Assembly: GCF_017876405.1 (NCBI RefSeq)
Contig: NZ_JAGINW010000001.1
Coordinates: 5,841,203-5,905,202, forward strand
DNA length: 64,000 nucleotides
From: Kibdelosporangium banguiense
Lineage (GTDB): Bacteria > Actinomycetota > Actinomycetes > Mycobacteriales > Pseudonocardiaceae
Reading direction: 5' to 3'
Shown here piece after piece: positions 48,795 through 57,710 of the stretch (position 1 is the stretch's first letter; each line of letters opens with the position of its first letter). Position numbers and translations under genes: made by a program. The notes beneath the pieces are model-generated. The model had not been told where the DNA came from. It made no database searches and saw nothing but the letters and a program-made list of their open reading frames with translations.

Positions 48795-49997
48795 ATGGAC
48801 GTGCGGGCGCTGGACGCGGCGGACGAACTGGCCGAGTTCGCCAACCGTTTCCTGCCGATCGGGGACCCCGGTGTGGTGGCCTACCTCGACGGCAATTCGC
48901 TCGGCCGTCCTCCGACCGCGACGCTCAACCGGCTGCACCAGCTCGTGACCCACGAGTGGGGGACCAGGATGATCCGGTCCTGGGAAGAAGGCTGGATGCA
49001 GCTGCCGGAACAGGTCGGTGACCTGCTGGGCTCCACGGCGCTCGGCGCGGCGCCCGGCCAGGTGATCGTGGCCGACTCGACCACGATCTGTCTGCACAAG
49101 GTGCTGCGCGCCGCCGTCGCCATGCGGCCGGGGCGGCCCGAACTCGTGACCGACACCGACAATTTCCCGACGGATCGCTATGTCGTGCAGGCGATTGCCG
49201 CGCAACTAGGTCTGACTGTGCGGTGGATCGAGTCCGACCCTGCCGGTGGCGTCCGTCCCGAGCAGGTCGCCGAGGTTGTCGGCGATGTAACGGCGGCAGT
49301 GACTTTCTCTCATGTCGCCTACCGCTCGGCCTTCATCGCCGACATGGCCGCGATCAACGACGTCGCGCACGCCGCAGGCGCAGTGACGGTGTGGGACCTC
49401 TGTCATAGCGCCGGTTCGATTCCCGTGCGGCTCGACGCGACCGGAACGGACTTCGCTGTCGGCTGCACCTACAAGTTCCTCAACGCGGGGCCGGGCGCCC
49501 CGGCCTTTCTCTACGTACGCGCCGAGCACCACGACGAGCTGCAAACCCCGTTGGCGGGCTGGATCGGCAACGAGGACGTCTTCGAAATGGGCCCGGTGTA
49601 CCGGCCTGCCAAAGGAATCCGGCGAATGCTGTCCGGCACACCCAACGTCCTTGGCCTGGCCGCGGTCGAGGAAGGCGTGAAACTGCTCGCCGAAGCCGGG
49701 ATCGACCGCGTACGGGCGAAGTCGACGGCGTTGACGCGCCTGGCCATCGAACTCGCCGACGAATGGCTCCCGGACTTCACCGTCGCCTCACCCCGCGAGG
49801 ACGAGATCCGCGGCGGGCACGTGACAATCACCCACCCGGACGCCGAAAACCTCGCCCCACTCCTGATCGCCAACGGGGTGATCGTCGATTTCCGGCAGCC
49901 GGACGGAATCCGGATCGGCCTGTCACCGCTGTCGACCAGCTTCACCGGACTGCACGCCGCGATGGCAAGGATCAGGGATCTGACCGCCCCGCAGTAG
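48795..49997 (+). CDS. kynU: kynureninase
   Basis: 400-aa PLP-dependent class V aminotransferase fold. It hydrolyses kynurenine to anthranilate and alanine (or 3-hydroxykynurenine to 3-hydroxyanthranilate). YLDGNSLGRPP is the kynureninase N-terminal signature; VWDLCHSAGSIPV holds the PLP-binding Asp and GCTYKFLNAGPGAPAFLYV the Schiff-base Lys (about 227). The C-terminal VDFRQPDGIRIGLSPL is also typical. GAGGAG sets ATG 48795. No other tryptophan-catabolism gene is nearby, so it stands alone here. Confidence 0.93.
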   Translation: MDVRALDAADELAEFANRFLPIGDPGVVAYLDGNSLGRPPTATLNRLHQLVTHEWGTRMIRSWEEGWMQLPEQVGDLLGSTALGAAPGQVIVADSTTICLHKVLRAAVAMRPGRPELVTDTDNFPTDRYVVQAIAAQLGLTVRWIESDPAGGVRPEQVAEVVGDVTAAVTFSHVAYRSAFIADMAAINDVAHAAGAVTVWDLCHSAGSIPVRLDATGTDFAVGCTYKFLNAGPGAPAFLYVRAEHHDELQTPLAGWIGNEDVFEMGPVYRPAKGIRRMLSGTPNVLGLAAVEEGVKLLAEAGIDRVRAKSTALTRLAIELADEWLPDFTVASPREDEIRGGHVTITHPDAENLAPLLIANGVIVDFRQPDGIRIGLSPLSTSFTGLHAAMARIRDLTAPQ

Positions 49998-50120
49998 GGC
50001 ACGTCTTTCCCGGTCGGCTGGTGTGAGTACCTCGATTACTCAAGCCAACGCTCCTGGTCACGAGTAGGAAGGATCACGGCGCGCCGACCCGCGGAAACGA
50101 ACTCTCTGGAGGTATCCCAC

Positions 50121-50630
50121 ATGCTTGTCAGGGACCGATTTCACAGCATCAGCATGAGCGCCGCGTTAGCCGTGGTCGCTGTGCTGGCGGCGCTTGTCAC
50201 AGCGGCTCCGGCCAACGCCGCGCCGCAGGCCTCAAGACTCACCCTTGATGCGGTCGCGGCCAAGGACGCCCCACGAGGCGCTGTCGAACTGTCGTCGGCC
50301 GGCGGGGGAATCCTGACGACCTGCGTGCTCGACCCCGGCACCCCGGTGCGTAGAGGATCGCAGGTCGTGGCTGATGCCAAGGTCACTTGCGGCGGCCAGG
50401 TGTTTTCCATCGATCTCGGAGTTCTCCTGGTCTACAAAGGCAAGCCGGTCGGAGATGGCACACAGGGCACGTCCGGATCTCCCACCTCAGGTTTCGGCCT
50501 GTCGGACATCGAGAACTGCCGTAACGGGATGTGGCAGAGCTACGCGATCGGCATCGTCGTGTTCCTCAACGGAACGCCACCGGCCATTGCAAGGGAAGCT
50601 CTTGGGCCACAAGTGAACATCACCTGCTGA
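50121..50630 (+). CDS. secreted hypothetical protein, 169 aa
   Basis: I do not recognise the family. A long Sec signal (MSAALAVVAVLAALVTAAPANAA after a short basic start) precedes about 130 residues with four cysteines (TTCVL, VTCGG, ENCRNG, NITC), probably two disulfides. GGAGG 8 nt before ATG 50121 supports the start. A 17-bp hairpin follows. Small beta-rich exported protein is the most that can be said. Confidence 0.65.
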   Translation: MLVRDRFHSISMSAALAVVAVLAALVTAAPANAAPQASRLTLDAVAAKDAPRGAVELSSAGGGILTTCVLDPGTPVRRGSQVVADAKVTCGGQVFSIDLGVLLVYKGKPVGDGTQGTSGSPTSGFGLSDIENCRNGMWQSYAIGIVVFLNGTPPAIAREALGPQVNITC

Positions 50631-50643
50631 CAACTGAGTGAGG

Positions 50644-50687
50644 GATCATGGCTCCGGGCCGCCCATCGGTGGCCCGGAGCCATGATC
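50644..50687. terminator. 17-bp stem terminator
   Basis: Perfect 17-bp inverted repeat (50644-50660 with 50671-50687), 10-nt loop, between the convergent ends of the secreted protein gene and the GNAT gene. Confidence 0.88.
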
Positions 50688-50733
50688 GCTGTTGGTTGTG
50701 TTCCAGTGCGTCAGCGTCGTGGGGCCTGACGGT

Positions 50734-51177
50734 TCAGAGCGCTTTCAGCGGGATGACGTAATGGATGAAGCCCCTGTTCTCGGCCACCTTGTCGTACAGC
50801 AGACGAGCTGTGTGGTTGTCCTGTTTGGTGTGCCAGTACACGCGTGAGCAGCCTTGCTCGTCGGCCCAGTCGCGGACCGCTTCGATGAGCTGCCGGGCCA
50901 CGCCTCGGCCGCGGACCTCCGGCGCGGTGAACAGGTCCTGCAGGTAGCAGACATCGGGCGAGGTTGTGCTGGCGTGGACCAGGAAATGCACGATGCCGAC
51001 CAGACGGCCGTCGAGCCGTGCGCCCAGCGCGTGCATCCTGGTGCCGTCCTGGAACTCCCGCCACGCACGGTCGTAGCGGTCCGTGGGCAGGACGCGTTCG
51101 TAGAACGTGTTGTATCCCTCGAACAGGCCCTCCCAAGCGGGCCGGTCATCGGGTGCCAGGGTGTCGATGGTGATCAT
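50734..51177 (-). CDS. GNAT family N-acetyltransferase
   Basis: 147 aa. Acetyl-CoA-binding motif A is [25 protein letters not shown] (R-G-x-G-V-A), followed by [19 protein letters not shown] (motif B). The YLQDLFV-type strand and HTKQDN loop match the diamine/polyamine-type branch of small GNATs. Substrate unknown. Divergent from the box operon. Confidence 0.9.
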   Translation of the reverse strand: MITIDTLAPDDRPAWEGLFEGYNTFYERVLPTDRYDRAWREFQDGTRMHALGARLDGRLVGIVHFLVHASTTSPDVCYLQDLFTAPEVRGRGVARQLIEAVRDWADEQGCSRVYWHTKQDNHTARLLYDKVAENRGFIHYVIPLKAL

Positions 51178-51223
51178 GTACTGGATCTAACCCGTCAACA
51201 GAGCCCGGCGTCGTGGCCTATTC

Positions 51224-51263
51224 TTCTACAGAACATTGACGCGAGCCGTAACTTCTGTAGAAA
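51224..51263 (+). promoter_or_regulatory. box operon promoter with inverted-repeat operator
   Basis: TTCTACAGAA (51224-51233) and its exact inverse TTCTGTAGAA (51253-51262) are 19 nt apart. Between and over them lie TTGACG (51236-51241) and TAGAAA (51258-51263), a -35/-10 pair with 16-nt spacing. Binding to both arms would block RNA polymerase, so repression is expected. The regulator is not in the window. Confidence 0.7.
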
Positions 51264-51296
51264 ATGATGGGGTACCTTCGTAGCCGAGGAGGCCCC

Positions 51297-52940
51297 ATGG
51301 ATGTTTCCTTCGACGCGCACCCGAGCGGCTATCGGCACTGGACGCTGCGGGTCGAAGGGGTGATCGCGTGGCTGGTCCTGGACGTCGACGAGGCCGGCGG
51401 CATCGTCGAGGGCTACGAGCTCAAACTGAACTCGTACGACCTGGGTGTGGACATCGAGCTCTACGACGCCGTCCAGCGGCTGCGGTTCGAGCATCCGGAG
51501 GTCCGCACGGTCATCCTGACCAGCGGCAAGGACAAGGTGTTCTGCGCGGGAGCCAACATCCGGATGCTCGCGGCATCGGCGCACGAGTGGAAGGTCAACT
51601 TCTGCAAGTTCACCAATGAGACCCGCAACGCCATGGAGGACTTCACCGGGCAGACCTACCTCGCGGCGGTGAACGGCTCGTGCGCGGGCGGCGGCTACGA
51701 GATGGCCTTGGCCTGCGAGCACATTCTGCTGGTCGACGACAACTCGTCGGCGGTCTCGTTGCCTGAGGTGCCGTTGCTTGGCGTGCTGCCTGGCACGGGC
51801 GGGCTGACCCGAGTTGTGGACAAGCGCAGGGTGCGTAAGGACCTTGCCGACGTGTTCGCGACCAGGTCCGACGGCGTGAAAGGCAAGACCGCCCTGGAAT
51901 GGCGGCTGGTGGACGAACTGGCCGCGCCGCGCCAGTTCGAGGAGGCCACGCGGCAGCGCGCCAATGAGCTTGCCGCCAGGTCGAACCGGCCACAGGGCGC
52001 GACCGGCGTCGAACTGACCCCGCTCAACCGCGAGATCAGCGACGACGGCATTCGCTACGACCACGTCACAGCGGAGTTCGGCCGGGCCGATTCGGCGGTG
52101 ATCATCACTGTGCGGGCACCGCGGACAGCAGCGCCATCCGCGGTGCCCGGTGCGGACGCCGGGTTCTGGCCGCTGGCCGTCACGCGTGAACTGGACGACC
52201 TGATCCTGCGTCTGCGGACCAACGAGTCCGCGCTCGGCACCTGGATCATCAAGACCGAGGGCGACATCGACGCGGTCATGGCCTACGAACGACTGCTGCT
52301 CGACCATCAGGACGACTGGCTGGTCACCGAGATCCTGCACTACTACAAACGCACCCTCAAACGGCTGGACGTGACCAGCCGCAGCCTGATCGCGTTGATC
52401 GAACCGGGTAGCTGCTTCACCGGAATGCTGGCAGAGCTGGCTTTCGCCGCCGACCGTCAGTACATGTTGGACGGTCCGCCGACAGACGACGAAGACAGTC
52501 CCCTGAGGGCGGCCTTGCAGCTGACCGAGGTCAACTTCGGCCTTTTCCCCATGGGCAATGGCATCTCGCGCCTGGAATCCAGGTTCTACGGCCATCAGGA
52601 TCACCTGGAATGGCTGCGCGGCAAGGAGACCGATCGCCGTCTCGGCCCTGCCGAGGCCAACGAGCTCGGGCTGGTCACCGACATCCCGGACGACCTGGAC
52701 TGGGCCGACGAGATCCGGATCGTCGTGGAGAGCCGCGCCTCGCTGAGCCCGGACGCGTGCACCGGCATGGAGGCCAACCACCGGTTCGTCGGGCCGGAGA
52801 CCATCGAGACCAAGATCTTCGGCCGGCTGTCGGCCTGGCAGAACTGGATTTTCATCCGGCCGAACGCCTCCGGCGACGCCGGCGCGCTGCGCCGCTACGG
52901 CACCGGGCAGAAGGCGATCTTCGACAGGAAACGGGTTTGA
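51297..52940 (+). CDS. boxC: BoxC, 2,3-epoxybenzoyl-CoA dihydrolase
   Basis: 547 aa, two crotonase-like halves. BoxC hydrolyses and opens 2,3-epoxybenzoyl-CoA to 3,4-dehydroadipyl-CoA semialdehyde and formate. The first half shows GKDKVFCAGANIRMLA and NGSCAGGGYEMALAC (oxyanion hole), then SLPEVPLLGVLPGTGGLTRV; the second has IEPGSCFTGMLAELAFAADR and LTEVNFGLFPMGNGISRL. Length and two-part layout match BoxC rather than a simple enoyl-CoA hydratase. AGGAGG precedes ATG 51297. First gene of the box operon, 2 nt before boxB. Confidence 0.95.
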   Translation: MDVSFDAHPSGYRHWTLRVEGVIAWLVLDVDEAGGIVEGYELKLNSYDLGVDIELYDAVQRLRFEHPEVRTVILTSGKDKVFCAGANIRMLAASAHEWKVNFCKFTNETRNAMEDFTGQTYLAAVNGSCAGGGYEMALACEHILLVDDNSSAVSLPEVPLLGVLPGTGGLTRVVDKRRVRKDLADVFATRSDGVKGKTALEWRLVDELAAPRQFEEATRQRANELAARSNRPQGATGVELTPLNREISDDGIRYDHVTAEFGRADSAVIITVRAPRTAAPSAVPGADAGFWPLAVTRELDDLILRLRTNESALGTWIIKTEGDIDAVMAYERLLLDHQDDWLVTEILHYYKRTLKRLDVTSRSLIALIEPGSCFTGMLAELAFAADRQYMLDGPPTDDEDSPLRAALQLTEVNFGLFPMGNGISRLESRFYGHQDHLEWLRGKETDRRLGPAEANELGLVTDIPDDLDWADEIRIVVESRASLSPDACTGMEANHRFVGPETIETKIFGRLSAWQNWIFIRPNASGDAGALRRYGTGQKAIFDRKRV

Positions 52941-52942
52941 GC

Positions 52943-54364
52943 ATGACCACCTCGATCAACTACGAGGACAGGATCCCCAACAACGTCGACCTGTCCAGCG
53001 ACCGCAGGCTGCAGCGAGCGCTGGAGGGCTGGCAGCCGAAGTTCATGAACTGGTGGGGCGAGATGGGGCCCGCGCTGGAGACCCACGGCGTCTACCTGCG
53101 CACGGCTGTCAGCGTCGGTCGCGACGGCTGGGCACACTTCGACCATGTGAACGTGCCGGACTACCGGTGGGGGATCTTTCTGGCCGAGCCCAAGCCGGAT
53201 CGCCGGATCGCCTTCGGTGAGCACAAAGGACAGCCGGTCTGGCAGCAGGTGCCCGGCGAGTACCGGGCGGATCTGCAGCGGCTGATCGTGATCCAGGGCG
53301 ACACCGAGCCCGCGTCGGTGGAACAGCAGAAACTGCTGGGGCTCACCGCGCCTTCGTTGTACGACCTGCGCAACCTCTTCCAGGTCAACGTGGAGGAGGG
53401 CAGGCATCTGTGGGCGATGGTCTACTTGCTGCACGCCTACTTCGGCAGGGAAGGCCGTGAAGAGGCGGAGGCGTTGCTGGTCCGTAACTCCGGCAGCCCG
53501 GATTCGCCGCGTATTCTGGGCGCGTTCAACGAGGAGACCGCGGACTGGCTGGCGTTCTACATGTTCACGTACTTCACCGACCGGGATGGGAAATACCAAC
53601 TGGGCACGTTGAAGGAAAGCGCTTTCGACCCGCTGTCGCGGACGTGCGAGTTCATGCTCAAGGAGGAAGCGCACCACATGTTCGTCGGCACGACCGGCGT
53701 CGACCGCGTGGTGATGCGCAGTGCCCAGTTGATCCGTGAGCACGACACCCTGGACATCGCCAAGCACGGCGGCATCCCGTTGGACATCATCCAGAAATAC
53801 ATCAACTTCCACTACACGGTGTCACTGGACCTGTTCGGCAGCGAGACGTCCACCAACGCCGCGAACTACTTCACCGCCGGGCTCAAGGGCCGCTGGCTGG
53901 AGGAGCGCCGCAAGGACGACCACCAGCTGACCGAGGACGGCATCACCATCGAACGCCCGAACGCCGACGGCACCTGGGCCACCGACGAGCTGTCCACGCT
54001 GCTGGCGTTGAACCTGGACCTGCGCGGCGAGTACACCGCGGACTGTGCCAGCGGGATCAAACGGTGGAACAAGATCCTCGCCGACGCCGGGATCGGGTAT
54101 CGTTTCGCCTTGCCGCACGTCGGCTTCAACCGTTCGGTCGGCATGCACTCGGGCTTCCACATCACCCCTGACGGCTCGATCGTCGACGAGCAGACGTGGG
54201 AGAAAGGCCGCGGGAAGTGGCTGCCCACAAGCGAAGACCTCGCGTTCGTCCGGTCGATGATGCGGCCGGTCTACGAACGCGGCAAGATCGCCAGCTGGGT
54301 GGCCCCGCCCACCAACGGCATCAACGGCAAACCGTTCGACTACGAATACGTGTACTTCCACTGA
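52943..54364 (+). CDS. boxB: BoxB, benzoyl-CoA 2,3-epoxidase oxygenase subunit
   Basis: 473-aa diiron oxygenase that inserts one O atom into benzoyl-CoA, giving 2,3-epoxybenzoyl-CoA. Diiron ligands lie in NVEEGRHLWAMVYLL (about 150) and LKEEAHHMFVG (about 240), with the ferritin-like helices between; WKPKF-type WQPKFMNWWGEMGP opening and the ending WVAPPTNGINGKPFDYEYVY match the family. It needs electrons from BoxA (NADPH reductase), which is not encoded in this window. Starts 2 nt after boxC. Confidence 0.95.
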   Translation: MTTSINYEDRIPNNVDLSSDRRLQRALEGWQPKFMNWWGEMGPALETHGVYLRTAVSVGRDGWAHFDHVNVPDYRWGIFLAEPKPDRRIAFGEHKGQPVWQQVPGEYRADLQRLIVIQGDTEPASVEQQKLLGLTAPSLYDLRNLFQVNVEEGRHLWAMVYLLHAYFGREGREEAEALLVRNSGSPDSPRILGAFNEETADWLAFYMFTYFTDRDGKYQLGTLKESAFDPLSRTCEFMLKEEAHHMFVGTTGVDRVVMRSAQLIREHDTLDIAKHGGIPLDIIQKYINFHYTVSLDLFGSETSTNAANYFTAGLKGRWLEERRKDDHQLTEDGITIERPNADGTWATDELSTLLALNLDLRGEYTADCASGIKRWNKILADAGIGYRFALPHVGFNRSVGMHSGFHITPDGSIVDEQTWEKGRGKWLPTSEDLAFVRSMMRPVYERGKIASWVAPPTNGINGKPFDYEYVYFH

Positions 54365-54376
54365 GGGACGGCGGTC

Positions 54377-55969
54377 ATGACTGCGTTGTCAACGAAGCCA
54401 GGCAGTATGCCGTTCAATGCGGCCGAGTACCTGGTCGACCGGCATGTCAAGGCCGGCCGGGGAGAACGGCTGGCAGTCGTGGCCGGTTCCGGGACGCTCA
54501 CCTACCGCGAACTGTCCGAGGAGGTCCGTCGCAGCGCGGCCGCGCTGAAGTCCATCGGGGTGCGCCCGGAAGAGCGCGTGATGCTCTGCATGGCCGACGA
54601 CATCCAGTTGCTCGCGGGCATCCTGGGCGCGATGTACATGGGTGCGGTCCCGGTGCCGATCTCGACCATGGCGACCGGTCCGGAGCTGGGCAAGGTCCTG
54701 GCCGACTCCCGTGCGCGGGTGCTGAGCGTGTCGACCGAGTTCGCAGGGGTGGCCAACGCGGCCGTTGCGGCGGCGCCAGAGGTGACCGATGTAGTGCTGG
54801 ACGGGGAGGTCGAGTTCGCCGCCCGGCGTGGTGTCCGAGTCCACCAATGGCTCGAGCTTGAGGGAGATCTGCCGCGCAGGCCGTACGACACCTGGGAGGA
54901 CTCGCCGGCGCTGTGGCTGTACACCTCGGGAACGACCGGTCTGCCGAAAGCCGCGATGCACCGGCATTCCAGCATCCGGATGGTGGCCGAGGCGTACGGC
55001 AAAGGCGTGCTCGGCATAACCCCGGATGACCGGTGTTTCTCGGTGGCCAAGCTCTTCTTCGCCTACGGTATCGGGAATTCGTGCTTCTTCCCGTTCGCCT
55101 TCGGTGCCAGCACAGTGCTGGAGCGAACCCGCCCCACACCGCAACTGGTCGCCGAACGCCTCAAGTCCGAGCAGCCGACGCTGTTCTACGCCGTGCCGAC
55201 GTTCTACTCGGCCTTGCTGCACAGTGATATCGCGGACGACACATTCGCCGGTGTCCGGCAGGGGATCTCGGCCGGCGAGGCGCTGCCACCCGTGTTGTAC
55301 CAACGAATCCGGGACCGGTTCGGCCTGGAGGTGCTCGACGGGATCGGCTCGACCGAGGCGTTGCACATCTTCCTGTCCAACCGCTCCGGACAGGTGCACC
55401 CAGGATCGTCCGGTGCCCCGGTCCCTGGTTATGACGTTCAGTTGCGTGACGAGAACGGCGCTGAGATCGTGGCTTGCGGCCAGCCGGGGGATCTGTACCT
55501 GCGCGGGTCGTCGATCGCGACCGGCTACTGGTGCCGGGCCGAGACCACACGTCAAGTGTTCCAAGGGGAATGGCTGCGCACAGGCGACACGTACATGCGC
55601 AATGAGGATGGCACGTACAGCTGTCTCGGTCGTTCCAACGACATGCTCAAGGCAGGCGGTATCTGGGTCTCACCGGCGGAGGTCGAAGAGCGCCTGCTGC
55701 AGCACCCGAGCGTGGCCGAGGTCGCGGTGGTGGCGGCTCCCGACGCTGATGGTCTGGACAAACCGGTCGCTTGTGTGGTCGCGGCGGCCGAGGCCACAGT
55801 GGACGCCGACGAGCTGATCGCGTGGTGCCGTGAGGGCCTCGCCGCGTTCAAGCGGCCAAGAGCAGTGATCACAGTCGTGGAGCTGCCCAAGACCGCGACC
55901 GGGAAGATCCGCCGAAACGTGTTGCGGGAACAGGTGTACGACTCACTGACCCCGGCCCCGGCGATCTGA
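54377..55969 (+). CDS. benzoate-CoA ligase
   Basis: 530 aa, AMP-forming acyl-CoA synthetase. ATP motif YTSGTTGLPKAAMH (about 181-194), A5-like DGIGSTEALHIFLSN, LRTGDTYMRNEDGTY and the C-terminal catalytic Lys in TATGKIRRN (about 510) are intact. FFAYGIGNSCFFPFAFGAS is typical of benzoate-CoA ligases. It would activate benzoate to benzoyl-CoA, feeding BoxB. Sits 12 nt after boxB. Halo- or hydroxybenzoates remain possible substrates. Confidence 0.92.
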   Translation: MTALSTKPGSMPFNAAEYLVDRHVKAGRGERLAVVAGSGTLTYRELSEEVRRSAAALKSIGVRPEERVMLCMADDIQLLAGILGAMYMGAVPVPISTMATGPELGKVLADSRARVLSVSTEFAGVANAAVAAAPEVTDVVLDGEVEFAARRGVRVHQWLELEGDLPRRPYDTWEDSPALWLYTSGTTGLPKAAMHRHSSIRMVAEAYGKGVLGITPDDRCFSVAKLFFAYGIGNSCFFPFAFGASTVLERTRPTPQLVAERLKSEQPTLFYAVPTFYSALLHSDIADDTFAGVRQGISAGEALPPVLYQRIRDRFGLEVLDGIGSTEALHIFLSNRSGQVHPGSSGAPVPGYDVQLRDENGAEIVACGQPGDLYLRGSSIATGYWCRAETTRQVFQGEWLRTGDTYMRNEDGTYSCLGRSNDMLKAGGIWVSPAEVEERLLQHPSVAEVAVVAAPDADGLDKPVACVVAAAEATVDADELIAWCREGLAAFKRPRAVITVVELPKTATGKIRRNVLREQVYDSLTPAPAI

Positions 55970-56806
55970 ATGCTCGTAGACGCGCACATGCACGTGCCCC
56001 GGCTGTCCACTTTGAAGCCGGCTTGGCTGGAGTGGGCGACCGAGTTCGGCGGGTCGTGGCGCGACGTCTACTCGGCTTCAGGCGACCCGATCCCTTCGCG
56101 CCTGGACGCCTTGCTGGAGTCTGAGGGAGTCTCCCGTGCCCTGCTGTTCTGCGAGTACAGTCCGCGGGCTACAGGCATGCAGACGATTGAGGACCTGCTG
56201 CCGATCTTCGAGCACAACCCGGATCGCTTTCGCTTGGTGGCCAATGTCAACCCTCACCTGCACCATCCTGTTTCGTCCGAAGTGGAACGTCAGTTGGACC
56301 TGGGCGCCGTCGCTTTGAAGATCCACCCGGTGCACGGTGGGTTTGCGCCTGATGACCCGGAGCTGTATGCGGCTTACAACGTCTGCCTTGAGCGGGGCGT
56401 TCCGGTGATCCTGCATTCCGGTGTTTCCAGTTTTCCGGGGTCGCAGGCCAAGTACGGCAATCCGGAGTTGATGCTGGACGTTCTTGAACAGTTCCCCGAC
56501 CTGAACTTTGTGTTCGCTCACGGTGGTCGCGGGTGGTGGTATGACACAGCCGCGTTCCTCGCCCTTGCCAAACCCAACGTGTGGCTCGACCTCGCCGGCC
56601 TCCCGCCCAGGAAGCTTCCGGAGTACTACGGTCGGTTCGACCTGCGTCGGCTCGCCACCAAATGGATCTTCGGTACCGACTGGCCCGGTGTTCCCGGCAT
56701 CCGGCGCAACGCCCAAGCCCTCACGACCATCGGCCTCCCCGACGACATCCTGCAGGGTGTGCTGTCCGGCAATGCTGCCAAAATCTTCCCAGGACTGGGG
56801 ATCTAA
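55970..56806 (+). CDS. amidohydrolase (Amidohydro_2, ACMSD-like) in the box operon
   Basis: 278-aa metal-dependent TIM-barrel hydrolase or decarboxylase. Metal ligands: H6-x-H8 (VDAHMHVP), ALKIHPVHGGF, VILHSGVSS, FAHGGRGWW and the final Asp in IFGTDWPG. Family members include ACMSD and salicylate or resorcylate decarboxylases. The start codon directly follows the ligase stop, so co-translation and a role in aromatic-acid use are likely; it might convert a carboxylated or amide/ester precursor to benzoate. That step is inferred from position. Confidence 0.87.
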   Translation: MLVDAHMHVPRLSTLKPAWLEWATEFGGSWRDVYSASGDPIPSRLDALLESEGVSRALLFCEYSPRATGMQTIEDLLPIFEHNPDRFRLVANVNPHLHHPVSSEVERQLDLGAVALKIHPVHGGFAPDDPELYAAYNVCLERGVPVILHSGVSSFPGSQAKYGNPELMLDVLEQFPDLNFVFAHGGRGWWYDTAAFLALAKPNVWLDLAGLPPRKLPEYYGRFDLRRLATKWIFGTDWPGVPGIRRNAQALTTIGLPDDILQGVLSGNAAKIFPGLGI

Positions 56807-56828
56807 GCAGGTTGACCTGCGACAATAT

Positions 56829-57698
56829 TCAGTGTTGTGACAGGCGGTACTTCGCCCATTGTCGAGCTGCGGCCGTGGCATCTGTCGTCGGGAACTTCCG
56901 CTCCCAGAGCCGGAGGACCGACGCGGCGAACACGGTTAGTGCCTCAGCGGACGCCTGTGCGAACCCGGCGAACTGCCGCGCCCAGTTCTCGGCGTGTTCG
57001 GGCCGATGACCTTCCGCAATGAGCCGAATAATCAGCATTGCGGGATCGATCCACGCGGCCCCGGATCGCCACCATGCCCAATCGACCAGACGTGCTCGAT
57101 CCGAGACGAGGACATTGGTGGAGTGGAGGTCCGAGTGAATCAGGTTGGAGCCACCCATGTGAGCGGGTGCTTGGGCCGCCCACTCGGCAAGCAGCGTGAT
57201 GTTGGTGACTGACCACGGATGTGCATCGTCAGGAAGTTTCGTGTTCAACGCTCCTTTCAAGGCAGTCGCCCATTGTTGCGCCATGACACGACGGGCAACC
57301 CCAAGCGGCGGCGCGGCGGTGCGCCCAATGATGCGCACTGCCTCAGCCACCAAGGAAAGATCAGACGATCCCGGTTCATAGTCGGCGGGGCGACCGGCAA
57401 CATGTTCGAACCCGAGGAGATACCAGCCGTCCTCTTCGATCTCCCACAGCAACTGTGGTGCAAGGTCGCTTGGCAGGAATGCGCTCACGGCGGCTTCCGC
57501 TCTGTGCATGTACACGTTGGGGGCATCCGCCGCGATCCCCTTGACGAAGACCACGCCGTCAGCGGTCCACAGGGACACCGTCAAGTCCGAATTACGGCCC
57601 GCTGACGCGTGGTCGGTCTTGATGACCTGACCCACGTGGCGCTCTACGGCGTCGCGGACACTGGCCGGTAGGTCTTCCCAAACGCGGTGGATGCTCAT
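56829..57698 (-). CDS. aminoglycoside phosphotransferase (APH) family protein
   Basis: 289 aa, kinase-like fold. Catalytic loop LIHSDLHSTNVLV (Asp about 190) and metal motif RLVDWAWWRSG are intact. Substrate may be a drug, choline or a sugar; APH-like genes are numerous in actinomycetes and most are not resistance genes. It converges with the box operon. Confidence 0.88.
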   Translation of the reverse strand: MSIHRVWEDLPASVRDAVERHVGQVIKTDHASAGRNSDLTVSLWTADGVVFVKGIAADAPNVYMHRAEAAVSAFLPSDLAPQLLWEIEEDGWYLLGFEHVAGRPADYEPGSSDLSLVAEAVRIIGRTAAPPLGVARRVMAQQWATALKGALNTKLPDDAHPWSVTNITLLAEWAAQAPAHMGGSNLIHSDLHSTNVLVSDRARLVDWAWWRSGAAWIDPAMLIIRLIAEGHRPEHAENWARQFAGFAQASAEALTVFAASVLRLWERKFPTTDATAAARQWAKYRLSQH

Positions 57699-57710
57699 AC
57701 CTCTCCCTGG

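Noticed and set aside
56829-57698. Aminoglycoside resistance gene
   Set aside because: Only the generic APH-fold motifs are visible; nothing identifies a drug substrate, and most actinomycete members are not resistance enzymes.
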